Numbered from the stretch's first letter, positions 1 through 7,360 are shown. The stretch is 17,826 nt of DNA from CAZLYX01 sp964563885 (GCA_964563885.1 CAZLYX010000042.1:1-17826), one strand, 5' to 3'. Notes: a model not told the origin generated them from the letters alone. A program made the numbers and translations.

Positions 1-34
1 TCTCATATTAAATATTATGCACAAGGAGAAATTT

Positions 35-1078
35 ATGAAAGCAATGGTCTATCATGGTCCGAACGATATTCGTGTAGAGGACAAACCTAAGCCACAAATT
101 ATTGATCCTAGCGATGCTGTTGTGCGCATTGTTAAAACCACTATTTGCGGTACCGACTTGGGCATTTGGAAAGGTAAAAATCCAGAAGTTGCTGAAGGGC
201 GTATTTTAGGACACGAAGGTGTAGGCATTGTTGAAGAAGTAGGTTCTTCTGTGCGCAATATTAAAAAAGGCGATAAAGTTATTATTTCCTGCGTAAGCAA
301 ATGTGGGTCATGTGAAAACTGTAAAAAGCAATTGTATTCACATTGCCAAAATGGCGGCGGTTGGATTTTGGGTTATATGATTGATGGCACCCAAGCGGAA
401 TATGTGCGCACACCTTATGCGGATAATAGTTTGATTAAGCTACCTGAACATGTAAACGATGAAGTGGCGGTGTTGTTGAGCGATATCTTGCCAACAGGTC
501 ATGAAATCGGCGTGCAATATGGCAACGTAAAACCGGGCGATACCGTGTTAATTGCAGGTGCTGGCCCCGTTGGCATGGGCGTGCTGCTAACAGCACAATT
601 TTATAGCCCTTCAGTGATTATTATGGTTGATGTGGATGAAAACCGCCTTAAATTAGCCAAAGAATTGGGCGCAACCCACACGATTAACCCAGCAGATGGC
701 GACTATCTGAAAAAAGTACATGAAATCGTGGGCGAAGATGGCGTAGATTGTGCTATCGAAGCTGTGGGCATTGAGGCTACTTGGGATATGTGTCAACAAA
801 CAGTGAAGGCGGGCGGTCATATTGCCAACGTGGGTGTGCACGGTACACCCGTTGAGTTTAACGTTGAAAAACTCTGGATTAAAAATCTAACCATTACCAC
901 GGGTTTGGTCAACGCCAATACTACTGGCATGCTCTTAAAAATTGTCGGCACTGGCAAAGTAGACTTAACCAAAATGATTACTCATCATTTTACAATTGAT
1001 CAGTTAGCAGAATCTTACGAAGTGTTTAAACACGCTTCTGAAAATGGCGCCATGAAAGTGATTATTAGCAACCCATAA
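35..1078 (+). CDS. Zinc-dependent medium-chain alcohol dehydrogenase
   Basis: Predicted NAD-dependent oxidoreductase that interconverts alcohols and aldehydes or ketones in the cytoplasm. Numbering from the ATG at 35, the 347-residue protein shows the catalytic zinc ligand C38 (ICGTD), the GHE signature at 59-61, and the structural zinc cysteines C90, C93, C96 and C104. The Rossmann nucleotide-binding loop GAGPVG is at 175-180. The acidic MVDVDENR segment after the second strand favours NAD over NADP (inference). An ATG at 17 would add six residues, but AAGGAG at 23-28 sits about 6 nt before the ATG at 35, so I use 35. The family is certain. The substrate is not: it resembles the formaldehyde dehydrogenase-like secondary alcohol dehydrogenases. 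It appears to be transcribed alone, with a terminator-like hairpin just downstream. Confidence 0.9.
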   Translation: MKAMVYHGPNDIRVEDKPKPQIIDPSDAVVRIVKTTICGTDLGIWKGKNPEVAEGRILGHEGVGIVEEVGSSVRNIKKGDKVIISCVSKCGSCENCKKQLYSHCQNGGGWILGYMIDGTQAEYVRTPYADNSLIKLPEHVNDEVAVLLSDILPTGHEIGVQYGNVKPGDTVLIAGAGPVGMGVLLTAQFYSPSVIIMVDVDENRLKLAKELGATHTINPADGDYLKKVHEIVGEDGVDCAIEAVGIEATWDMCQQTVKAGGHIANVGVHGTPVEFNVEKLWIKNLTITTGLVNANTTGMLLKIVGTGKVDLTKMITHHFTIDQLAESYEVFKHASENGAMKVIISNP

Positions 1079-1099
1079 GCCAGCATGATTGGATTTAAA

Positions 1100-1123
1100 A
1101 GCTCGGTTTTGACCGGACTTTTT
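1100..1123 (+). terminator. Imperfect intrinsic terminator after the alcohol dehydrogenase
   Basis: AGCTCGGT and ACCGGACT pair around a TTTG loop, with one mismatch and one wobble, and are followed by TTTTT. The hairpin lies 22 nt after the stop codon. Confidence 0.55.
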
Positions 1124-1160
1124 GTTGCCTATGATTTAATATATTGGCTGATCGATATAT

Positions 1161-1191
1161 TTGCTTAGGCAGAATGGGTTTAAGTTATAAT
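1161..1191 (+). promoter_or_regulatory. Candidate promoter for rlmL
   Basis: A perfect TATAAT at 1186-1191 lies 19 nt after TTGCTT (1161-1166). The spacer is longer than ideal. Transcription from here would carry the inverted DUS pair at 1208-1287 in the leader. Confidence 0.35.
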
Positions 1192-1207
1192 GAGCCTTCA
1201 TTTTATA

Positions 1208-1287
1208 TTCAGGTAGCCTCAATTAAGGGCAGATGATAGTGATGTTTTTTAAACACTAACTCTTGTTTAATCAATAGGCTACCTGAA
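1208..1287. repeat. Widely spaced inverted pair of DNA uptake sequences
   Basis: Exact eikDUS copies (AGGCTACCTGAA) lie at 1208-1219 on the minus strand and 1276-1287 on the plus strand, separated by 56 nt. Other DUS pairs here have 5-14 nt loops, so this one is a poor terminator candidate. It could still fold in the rlmL leader RNA. Confidence 0.85.
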
Positions 1288-1313
1288 AATATTTATTTTA
1301 TTTAAGAAACTTC

Positions 1314-2471
1314 ATGACCATTTATTCACTATTTATTACTTGTCCACGTGGGCTAGAAACCTTATTAACTGCCGAGCTGGTTGAGCATGGCTGCACCGAC
1401 ATTCTGCAAACCGACGGCGGTGTAGGCTGTAAAGGCGCACTCGAACAAGTTTATCTGGTGAACGTGCATTCGCGCGTTGCCAGCCGTGTATTGCTGCAAT
1501 TAACCAAAGGCGCTTATCGCAATGAAGATGATATTTATAAGCTGGCACGCAATATTAAATGGGGCAATTGGTTTAAATTAGAGCAAACATTTAAAGTAAA
1601 AGTAGAAGGCAAGCGCGCACAAGTTCAAAGCCTAGACTTTATTGGCCTAAAAATTAAAGATGCAGTGTGTGATGCGTTTCGCGAAAGCTTTGATGAACGC
1701 CCGAACGTAAGCAAAATTAACCCTGATGTGCGTATTCATGCATTTATGAGCGACAAAACAGTACAGGTTTTTATTGATACCAGCGGTGAAGCATTGTTTA
1801 AACGGGGTTATCGACAAGACTCTGGCGAAGCGCCGTTGCGTGAAAACTTGGCAGCTGGTTTGTTGTTGTTGGCGGGGTATGATGGCAGCCAGCCGTTGCA
1901 AGATCCCTTTTGTGGCAGCGGCACAATTCCAATTGAAGCAGCTTGGATAGCGACCAATCGTGCGCCAGGTTTGATGCGCCGTTTTGGCTTTGAAAAACTC
2001 AAGGGCTATGACAAACCATTGTGGGAACAAACTCGTCGTGCAGCAGAGCAACGCATCACTTTCAAAACTGTGGCACCCATTGCAGGCAGCGATAATGATC
2101 GTTTTATGATACGCGCCGCCATTGCCAACGCACAGGCTGCCGAAGTAGATGATGTCATTCGCTGGGATGTGAAAGATGTGCAATCGGTGAGGCCTAATGG
2201 CGAACATGGCATCATGATTTCTAATCCACCTTATGGAGTGCGTTTAGAAGAAGTGCAAGTTTTGCATGCTTTATATCCACAACTGGGCACTTGGTTAAAA
2301 CAGTATTATGCAGGCTGGATTATCGGCATGCTCACGGCTGATCGTGATATGCCTAAAATCATGCGTTTATCACCTAAGCGGAAAGTGCCTTTATATAATG
2401 GCAATCTAGACTGCCGCTTATTTCTGTTAGACATGGTGCAAGGTTCTAACCGCGCCACTAAAGAGGAATAA
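1314..2471 (+). CDS. rlmL: 23S rRNA (guanine-2445-N2)-methyltransferase, RlmL type
   Basis: Predicted SAM-dependent enzyme that methylates the N2 of G2445 in 23S rRNA during 50S subunit assembly. The 385-residue protein has an N-terminal ferredoxin-like and THUMP RNA-binding region (roughly 1-155). A conserved linker with GYRQDSGEAPLRENLA (165-180) follows, then a class I methyltransferase fold. SAM motif I is DPFCGSGT (197-204), and the N2-guanine or N6-adenine type catalytic motif NPPYG is at 304-308. In E. coli the homologue is fused to the RlmK m7G2069 methyltransferase. Here the protein ends after the RlmL half, so this is a single-domain form. The ATG at 1314 has only a weak purine stretch (AAGAAA) upstream. 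The exact target base is inferred from family similarity. Confidence 0.85.
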   Translation: MTIYSLFITCPRGLETLLTAELVEHGCTDILQTDGGVGCKGALEQVYLVNVHSRVASRVLLQLTKGAYRNEDDIYKLARNIKWGNWFKLEQTFKVKVEGKRAQVQSLDFIGLKIKDAVCDAFRESFDERPNVSKINPDVRIHAFMSDKTVQVFIDTSGEALFKRGYRQDSGEAPLRENLAAGLLLLAGYDGSQPLQDPFCGSGTIPIEAAWIATNRAPGLMRRFGFEKLKGYDKPLWEQTRRAAEQRITFKTVAPIAGSDNDRFMIRAAIANAQAAEVDDVIRWDVKDVQSVRPNGEHGIMISNPPYGVRLEEVQVLHALYPQLGTWLKQYYAGWIIGMLTADRDMPKIMRLSPKRKVPLYNGNLDCRLFLLDMVQGSNRATKEE

Positions 2472-2474
2472 GTG

Positions 2475-2486
2475 TTCAGGTAGCCT
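2475..2486 (-). repeat. DNA uptake sequence (eikDUS)
   Basis: Exact AGGCTACCTGAA on the minus strand, 3 nt after the rlmL stop. It has no partner close by, so it is not a hairpin terminator. Confidence 0.85.
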
Positions 2487-2554
2487 TTGTATTTTATATA
2501 ACGGCACCCGCTAATTCCTGCGAGTAATTATGATTTTTTTATAAATAACTACAC

Positions 2555-2589
2555 CTTTAAACGGACAAAATACGGTGAGCTGTTTAAAG
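2555..2589. repeat. 8-bp perfect inverted repeat upstream of the small protein gene
   Basis: CTTTAAAC (2555-2562) and GTTTAAAG (2582-2589) are perfect inverted copies separated by 19 nt. They lie in the 238-nt gap before the 39-codon gene, which otherwise shows no convincing promoter. The repeat could be an operator or a leader hairpin. Chance is possible in AT-rich sequence. Confidence 0.35.
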
Positions 2590-2709
2590 TGGCGTTATGT
2601 TTTACCATACGGCATACCAAGAAATTAAATTGATGTGTGAATATAAAATGGTTTAGATGCCAGCAGCCATATTATTTCCTACTCACTACCAACAAAAAAA
2701 GGATTCATA

Positions 2710-2829
2710 ATGAGACGCATTAAACAACTGATTATGGCTTATCTTACTCAGAAAGCCATGCGTATGATTGTCCGTAAAATGAGCAAACAGGGTGCGGCAA
2801 CTGCTACAAAAACCAATCGTCGACGTTAA
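2710..2829 (+). CDS. Small, strongly basic 39-residue protein of unknown function
   Basis: I do not recognise this protein. The ORF runs from ATG at 2710 to TAA at 2827-2829. AAAGGA at 2698-2703 sits 6 nt before the ATG, a near-ideal ribosome binding site. The 39 residues include 12 Lys or Arg and no Asp or Glu. A methionine-rich, possibly amphipathic helical segment (about residues 4-25, with LIMAYL and MRMIVRKM) is followed by a tail rich in Ala and Thr that ends in NRRR. A strong hairpin begins 24 nt after the stop, so ribosome binding site, ORF and terminator form a self-contained unit. The composition would suit a nucleic-acid-binding, ribosome-associated or membrane-surface peptide, but that is inference. 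Its length is below many gene callers' cut-off, so it may be missing from automatic annotation. Confidence 0.7.
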   Translation: MRRIKQLIMAYLTQKAMRMIVRKMSKQGAATATKTNRRR

Positions 2830-2852
2830 TCTGGTATTGAGTTTTCAGACGC

Positions 2853-2882
2853 AAAGGCTGCCTGCTGTTTCAGGTAGCCTTT
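2853..2882 (+). terminator. DUS-based terminator after the small protein gene
   Basis: AAAGGCTGCCTG (2853-2864) pairs with CAGGTAGCCTTT (2871-2882) around a 6-nt loop, with one G-T pair. The right arm belongs to an exact eikDUS on the minus strand (2869-2880). The left arm is a decayed DUS lacking the final AA and carrying the G that defines the Simonsiella dialect. Confidence 0.7.
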
Positions 2883-2967
2883 AGTTTGATAGCGTAATTA
2901 AAGATAACGCTGGCTTGTAAAAAAAGCAGTTTGCCCTCATCACTGCTAGAGATAAAGATAAAGATTT

Positions 2968-2979
2968 GGGCTACCTGAA
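2968..2979 (+). repeat. Degenerate DNA uptake sequence (11 of 12)
   Basis: GGGCTACCTGAA differs from eikDUS only in the first base. It lies in the 235-nt gap between the small protein gene and ygfZ. Apart from the terminator at the start of that gap, I see nothing else there. Confidence 0.6.
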
Positions 2980-3064
2980 AACGTCAGTTTTAAATGCCAG
3001 CCTAAATGCATTAGAATCAAACAGATATGTGTAAATATAGTTAATATTATTAAGGAAAATCATT

Positions 3065-3922
3065 ATGTTGCAAACCAGTTTGCCGTTTTTCAGCGTGGTG
3101 CGTGTGAGTGGCGAAAACCGCGCTGCTTTTTTGCATAGTCAACTTTCCAACCATATTGAGGATTTGGCGCCACAACAAGCGTGTTATGCAACTTATAATT
3201 CACCTAAAGGCCGAGTATTGGCAAATATGCTGGTGCTTAATCGAGGTGATGATATTTTATTGGTCATGGCTGCTGATTTAATCGAACCCATACTCAAAAG
3301 GTTACGTATGTTTGTGATGCGCAGTAAAGCTGTGTTTGAGCTACTAGACGATTGGGGCGTAGCAGCTGAGTTGGCCGAAGATGCAGCACCCATTTATCCA
3401 ACTACACCCGTATTGAGTTTTACTGCTGAACATCAACAAGATATTTGGCGCGTCCAGCTGCCGCATCAAGGCTACCTGAGTATAGGTGAGCTAAATGCTT
3501 TGCCGGCTTATGATGCCGAAGCTGAAAATGCTTGGCAGCGGCATGAAATCGCCAGTGGTTATCCTTGGATTAGCGCGGGCAGCAGCGAAATCAGCGTGGC
3601 GCAAATGTTAAATCAACATATTATTGGTGGTGTTCATTTTAAAAAAGGATGTTATCCAGGGCAAGAAATTATTGCCCGTGCTCAATATCGTGGCCAAGTA
3701 AAACGCGGTTTGGCGGTTTTAAGCGGTGGCAGAGTGTTGCCGGTGGGTACTAAGGTATTACAAGGTGGTGAAGATGTTGGTGTGGTGATTAACGCAGCCC
3801 ATGCGGGTAGTGTCGAGCTATCGCTGGCAGTGATTAAGTTTCCTGCCGCTGCTGCTGCTTTAACTGATGAATATGAGCAGCCACTTAAAGTAGAACATTG
3901 CTTTTTTGATGCTGGCAACTAA
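3065..3922 (+). CDS. ygfZ: Folate-binding tRNA-modification/Fe-S protein YgfZ
   Basis: YgfZ proteins are tetrahydrofolate-binding relatives of the glycine-cleavage T protein. They support repair or maintenance of certain Fe-S enzymes, including MiaB, which thiomethylates tRNA at A37. The 285-residue product carries the family hallmark K-G-C-Y-x-G-Q-E as KGCYPGQE at residues 194-201, including the conserved C196. It is followed by RAQYRGQVKRGL (205-216). The N-terminal fold region begins with the typical FFSVVRVSGENRAAFLHSQLSNHI. AAGGA at 3052-3056 lies 8 nt before the ATG. A strong intrinsic terminator follows the stop, and no partner gene is close, so it is probably monocistronic. A degenerate DUS is embedded at 3469-3480. 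Confidence 0.9.
   Translation: MLQTSLPFFSVVRVSGENRAAFLHSQLSNHIEDLAPQQACYATYNSPKGRVLANMLVLNRGDDILLVMAADLIEPILKRLRMFVMRSKAVFELLDDWGVAAELAEDAAPIYPTTPVLSFTAEHQQDIWRVQLPHQGYLSIGELNALPAYDAEAENAWQRHEIASGYPWISAGSSEISVAQMLNQHIIGGVHFKKGCYPGQEIIARAQYRGQVKRGLAVLSGGRVLPVGTKVLQGGEDVGVVINAAHAGSVELSLAVIKFPAAAAALTDEYEQPLKVEHCFFDAGN
3469..3480 (+). repeat. Degenerate DUS inside ygfZ (11 of 12)
   Basis: AGGCTACCTGAG differs from eikDUS in the last base. It is read as Q-G-Y-L-S in the protein. Confidence 0.55.
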
Positions 3923-3965
3923 CGATGGAACATAATATCTGAGCAAAAACAGAAAAATATTTATT

Positions 3966-4000
3966 AAAGCGGTGGCTATTGACGATAGCCACCGCTTTTA
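3966..4000 (+). terminator. Strong intrinsic terminator after ygfZ
   Basis: A perfect 14-bp stem, AAAGCGGTGGCTAT (3966-3979) with ATAGCCACCGCTTT (3985-3998), has a 5-nt loop (TGACG) and runs into a T-rich end. It begins about 44 nt after the stop. It does not use a DUS. Confidence 0.85.
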
Positions 4001-4027
4001 TTTGCGGATAAATAAAAATCAAATGAC

Positions 4028-4041
4028 TTGATGTTTATCAG
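4028..4041. promoter_or_regulatory. FNR-like palindrome
   Basis: TTGATGTTTATCAG matches the FNR consensus TTGAT-N4-ATCAA at 9 of 10 positions. A match this good is expected by chance roughly once in two windows of this size. It matters only because it precedes an unassigned terminator. I see no good -10 box at the right distance. Confidence 0.25.
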
Positions 4042-4060
4042 TGCTTAATAGGAAATGGTC

Positions 4061-4144
4061 ATGGTAAGTCGTCAACAGCATTTTGATGATGATGACTTGA
4101 GTGTCATAAAGTGTACAGGCTTATTACTTAGTAAGCCTTTTTTT
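4061..4144 (+). ncRNA. Candidate small RNA or short untranslated unit
   Basis: The stretch lies between two strong terminators and ends in the hairpin at 4117-4144. The first terminator at 3966-4000 already closes ygfZ, so the second implies either a backup or a separate short transcript. The start point is a guess, because no clear promoter is visible. An ORF from ATG 4061 to 4165 runs through the terminator stem and its T-run, so translation of it is unlikely. Confidence 0.25.
4117..4144 (+). terminator. Second intrinsic terminator, gene unassigned
   Basis: AGGCTTATT (4117-4125) pairs with AGTAAGCCT (4130-4138), with one G-T pair and a 4-nt loop. An uninterrupted run of seven T residues (4138-4144) follows. 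It is a textbook intrinsic terminator without an obvious gene in front of it. Confidence 0.8.
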
Positions 4145-4362
4145 GCGGACAAACAGGCTCTATAGGCTGTATGAAGCAGTGAATATTTGAATTCATTAGG
4201 CAGAATTTTTAATGAAGCCGGTGAAATTAGTATTGGTAATACGTGAACAATAGGTGTTTGTTAAAAGCTATTTTTTGACTATTTTTCAAAATACAGTTGT
4301 CCTGATAAAAAATAGTTTGCAAAATTTAATTTAATTTACTTTCTTACAGACAATAAGCGTAT

Positions 4363-4368
4363 TATAAT
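4363..4368 (+). promoter_or_regulatory. Candidate -10 box for the autotransporter gene
   Basis: A perfect TATAAT lies about 77 nt before the GTG start. No good -35 box is visible 16-18 nt upstream, so the site may be weak or activator-dependent. In such AT-rich sequence it may also be chance. Confidence 0.3.
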
Positions 4369-4444
4369 AATCAAATGTCATTTTATTAAAAATAATGTAT
4401 TTATAAATAATAACTTATGTTTATGTACAAGGAAGAGAGTTTTT

Positions 4445-7360
4445 GTGAAAAATAACATCTCACAACGTATAGTACTGTTTAAAACAGTTCCAAACATCAT
4501 TTTCTGGTCAATTATTTCGGGCTTATCAGTTTATCCAGTTTATGCTGTTGAAATAGTGGCTCCGCCCAAAAATGTCAGCAGCGGAGACAGTAAGGAAATA
4601 ATAACCAACCCAATATTGGTTCAAACACCGTATTCAAATGATGGCAAGAATTTAGCTGGCACGTTTGGCGAGGCTCATTTAAATGCAGTGAACCAAAAAG
4701 CTGCCATAGATGCAAATTTAACGGGCAGAGGCGTTAAAGTAGGGATGACGGATAACAAGGTTCGAGCAACTGCGGAAAATAAACGCTCTTTAGTATCGAC
4801 TAAAACGTACTATAACTTAGACGACCAAAGAGCGCCTGAAGGCAGTTTAGGAGTAGTTGTTTATGATCCTGCGGCGGTAGATGAATACACCCATGGCTCG
4901 GGTGTGGCTCAAATGATAGGAGGTGATGTAGTAGGTGGCCAAACCCGTGGTGGTGTAGCGCCCTTGGTACAAATCTATTCTGCCGCACCGAAAGTGTTAG
5001 GTGTGGAGACTACTTATCAGGGTTGGGATGATATGGCCAAGGCGGGTGTTAGCATCATCAATAATAGCTGGGGTACGGTTCATCCTACTTGGTGGCATCA
5101 AGCTGAGTCTGCGGTTAACTTATATAAAGATGAGGCTGAAGCTTATTTGAATGCTGATGTAGCTGCTCAACCTTATACTGCAATAGGGCGAACCAAGAGA
5201 TTGGTAGATAAAGGCGTGTTATTGACTTTTGCCGCAGGTAACAGTCAAGCTACCCAGCCAGTGCATGAAGCTTTACGTCCACTAGCAGAGCCAGACATAC
5301 AAAAAGGCATGATCGTAGTGGCTGGATTAGAAGGCACTGTGATATCTGAATCTTCTAGCCATTGCGGTTCAGCTAAAAATTGGTGTATGGCAGCGCCTTT
5401 TACCATTGAAGTAAGCTCACAAAATGCCGCTGGTGCTGCAGAACCTTATACTCAGCACGTTTTACAGGGCACTTCTTTTGCAGTGCCAATAGTTTCTGGT
5501 GGTGCGGCTTTAGTAAAACAAAAATTCCCATGGATGGTGAATGATCAATTGCGCACCACTTTGTTAACCACAGCCACGGATATTGGTGCTAAAGGCGTTG
5601 ATTCAGTTTACGGCTGGGGCTCTTTGAATTTAAATAAAGCGATTAAAGGCCCTGCACAATTCGCTTTTGGTGATTTTGTCGCCGATGTTACTCACCCCGC
5701 AGGCATGTTGTACAGTATTTATGGTTTTGATAATGATATTTCAGGTAGCGGTGGCTTAATTAAGCGTGGCCCAGCTCGGCTTGATTTGAATGGAACTAAT
5801 ACGTACAGCGGCAATACCAAAGTAGAGAGTGGTATTTTGCGCATAAAAAATAAGCTTGCTTCGCCCATGATCACGGTGGAATCACGTGGCCAGTTACAAA
5901 TGGCAAAAGACAGTAAAGCTCAGAGCCTGACCAACCACGGGTGGGTAGTGTTGAAAGATGGCAAGGTTAGCTTGGCTGGTGATTTTACTCAAAGCAAACA
6001 GGCTTCATTGGTGCAAACATTAGAAAGCTCTATGACGGTGGGCGGACAAGCCAATTTGGCGGGTAATTTGTGGCTGGTGCCGCAAAGGTATGTGGGCAGC
6101 GAAGGTAAACGTTATCCGTTATTGAAAGCAGAAAAAGGCATTAAAGGTGGATTTAGCAAAGTATACACCGGTGTTTTACTGAATAATCCAGATATTCTAG
6201 ATGCTAGCGACAAACAGATTGATTTTGTGGTTAACCGTAAAAATACGGTTAGTATCGTGCAATCATTAGAAGCGCCTAATGCCACATTAGCCAGTGTTGA
6301 TGCTGCTGCGTTTACTGTGGAACGCACTTTACAGGAATTGGATACGCTGAGCGATACAGATTTGGCATCCAGCACATTAGCATCCAGTGCCGCTAGCTTA
6401 CAGGCAGCTGATGAATCACAACTCTATGCTTCACTCAACAGCTTATCAGCGGCCACTTATGCCAACAGTGCTGCCATTCACAGCATTGAGCAGGGCAAAC
6501 AGGCGCAAGTGTTTTCAGGTAGCCTCAACGGAGTGGAAGCAGATAAAGCGCAGGCAATTCTGCATTACACCCACACCGATGTTGATTGGAAACAAAGTGG
6601 TGCATCTGGTAAACAAAACAGCAATGGCGTATTGGCAGGGGTAGCGAAAAACTTAGGTAATCTCACTGTAGGCGCTGCATACAGTCATAATAATACGGGC
6701 TGGAATGAGTCATTTGGGCATCGTGCTGATAGTGATAGCAATGGCTTGATGTTGGGTGCGCGCTATGTGTTGACAAATCAAAGCTACCTGAAAGGTTTAC
6801 TTGGCTACAGTCGTTTCAGCAGTGATGTAACGCGCACACTTAGCTTGGGCAATAATGGCGAAACCATCCGCAATAAAGTGACTGGAAACTTGTGGCAGGT
6901 AGGCGTAGGTGTGGGCAAAGATTTTGCATTGAATGAGCGCTGGAAAGTAACGCCAGAAGTGGGTTTGCGTTATGACCACATTACCCGCAGTGCATTTAAA
7001 GAAACCAACAACAGTGATTTTGGCTGGGCGAGTGACCGCCTGAACAAAGGTGTATTAGCAGGCACAGGCAGTTTAGAGGCTGAATATGCGGTTAACCAAA
7101 CTGTTGGCATCACCGCTAAGTTGGGTTTTGAACATGATTTCACTCGACGTCGCTTTAACACTGGTGGCCAGTTTACTGGTGCTACTGCTGCTCGTGGTGA
7201 TGCTGGAGCATGGAAAATTCCACAAACGCGTGCCAATGCAGGTGTGGGCATCAAGGCTAGCTTAAGTAAACAATTGAGTGCTAATGCAGGTTATCGCTTC
7301 AGTGGTGCTAGCGATTACCGCAATCATGCTCTTGATGCAGGTTTACACTATACCTTTTAA
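4445..7360 (+). CDS. S8 (subtilisin-like) serine protease autotransporter
   Basis: Predicted type Va secreted protease: the passenger crosses the outer membrane through its own C-terminal barrel and acts at the cell surface or after release. Of 971 residues, 1-34 look like a signal peptide cleaved after V-Y-A. There is no lipobox cysteine, unlike meningococcal NalP. The S8 domain (about 70-400) has a complete triad: D103 (GMTDNKV), H150 (HGSGVA) and S344 (GTSFAVP), with oxyanion N266 (AAGNS) and a cysteine pair C307/C314. A passenger-associated beta-helix repeat with NTYSGNTKV lies at about 435-465, and a linker follows to about 690. The beta barrel covers roughly 700-971 and ends in the outer-membrane signature Tyr-Thr-Phe. 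GTG at 4445 follows AAGGAAGAGAG; no in-frame ATG gives a better start. Substrates are unknown. Processing of other surface proteins or host factors is plausible by family analogy. Confidence 0.92.
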   Translation: MKNNISQRIVLFKTVPNIIFWSIISGLSVYPVYAVEIVAPPKNVSSGDSKEIITNPILVQTPYSNDGKNLAGTFGEAHLNAVNQKAAIDANLTGRGVKVGMTDNKVRATAENKRSLVSTKTYYNLDDQRAPEGSLGVVVYDPAAVDEYTHGSGVAQMIGGDVVGGQTRGGVAPLVQIYSAAPKVLGVETTYQGWDDMAKAGVSIINNSWGTVHPTWWHQAESAVNLYKDEAEAYLNADVAAQPYTAIGRTKRLVDKGVLLTFAAGNSQATQPVHEALRPLAEPDIQKGMIVVAGLEGTVISESSSHCGSAKNWCMAAPFTIEVSSQNAAGAAEPYTQHVLQGTSFAVPIVSGGAALVKQKFPWMVNDQLRTTLLTTATDIGAKGVDSVYGWGSLNLNKAIKGPAQFAFGDFVADVTHPAGMLYSIYGFDNDISGSGGLIKRGPARLDLNGTNTYSGNTKVESGILRIKNKLASPMITVESRGQLQMAKDSKAQSLTNHGWVVLKDGKVSLAGDFTQSKQASLVQTLESSMTVGGQANLAGNLWLVPQRYVGSEGKRYPLLKAEKGIKGGFSKVYTGVLLNNPDILDASDKQIDFVVNRKNTVSIVQSLEAPNATLASVDAAAFTVERTLQELDTLSDTDLASSTLASSAASLQAADESQLYASLNSLSAATYANSAAIHSIEQGKQAQVFSGSLNGVEADKAQAILHYTHTDVDWKQSGASGKQNSNGVLAGVAKNLGNLTVGAAYSHNNTGWNESFGHRADSDSNGLMLGARYVLTNQSYLKGLLGYSRFSSDVTRTLSLGNNGETIRNKVTGNLWQVGVGVGKDFALNERWKVTPEVGLRYDHITRSAFKETNNSDFGWASDRLNKGVLAGTGSLEAEYAVNQTVGITAKLGFEHDFTRRRFNTGGQFTGATAARGDAGAWKIPQTRANAGVGIKASLSKQLSANAGYRFSGASDYRNHALDAGLHYTF
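6514..6525 (-). repeat. DNA uptake sequence inside the autotransporter gene
   Basis: An exact eikDUS on the minus strand is read as F-S-G-S-L at the passenger/barrel junction (around residues 690-694). Confidence 0.8.
6781..6792 (+). repeat. Degenerate DUS inside the autotransporter barrel (11 of 12)
   Basis: AAGCTACCTGAA encodes S-Y-L-K in a barrel strand. It has the same G-to-A change as the inverted pair at 12833-12870. Confidence 0.5.

Larger units (their letters stand above)
3923..4444. other. Gene-poor interval between ygfZ and the autotransporter
   Basis: These 522 nt hold the two terminators and the FNR-like site described separately. Next comes an increasingly AT-rich stretch (4260-4440) that probably contains the autotransporter promoter. 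CTATTTTTT near 4270 and AAAAAATAG near 4313 are inverted copies of no clear meaning. I see no convincing protein-coding gene here. Confidence 0.6.

Noticed and set aside
1647..2207. 186-codon ORF antisense to rlmL
   Set aside because: It is a shadow of a clearly conserved gene and has no recognisable protein features.
2951..2966. Short GATAAA tandem repeat
   Set aside because: It has fewer than three copies and is not in a coding region or promoter, so it is not a credible phase-variation tract.
4061..4165. 34-codon ORF with AGGA upstream
   Set aside because: It reads through a strong terminator stem and T-run. Most of its transcripts would lack the stop codon.
4320..4440. Possible Fur box in the AT-rich region before the autotransporter
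   Set aside because: There is no convincing match to the 19-bp palindrome. AT-rich sequence gives weak matches everywhere.
4417..4455. 12-codon upstream ORF overlapping the autotransporter GTG start
   Set aside because: It has no ribosome binding site of its own and arises easily in AT-rich sequence. It is mentioned only as a possible translational leader.
5740..5751. TTCAGGTAGCGG, a partial DUS in the autotransporter
   Set aside because: Only 10 of 12 bases match, and the sequence is explained by an S-G-S-G-G coding stretch.
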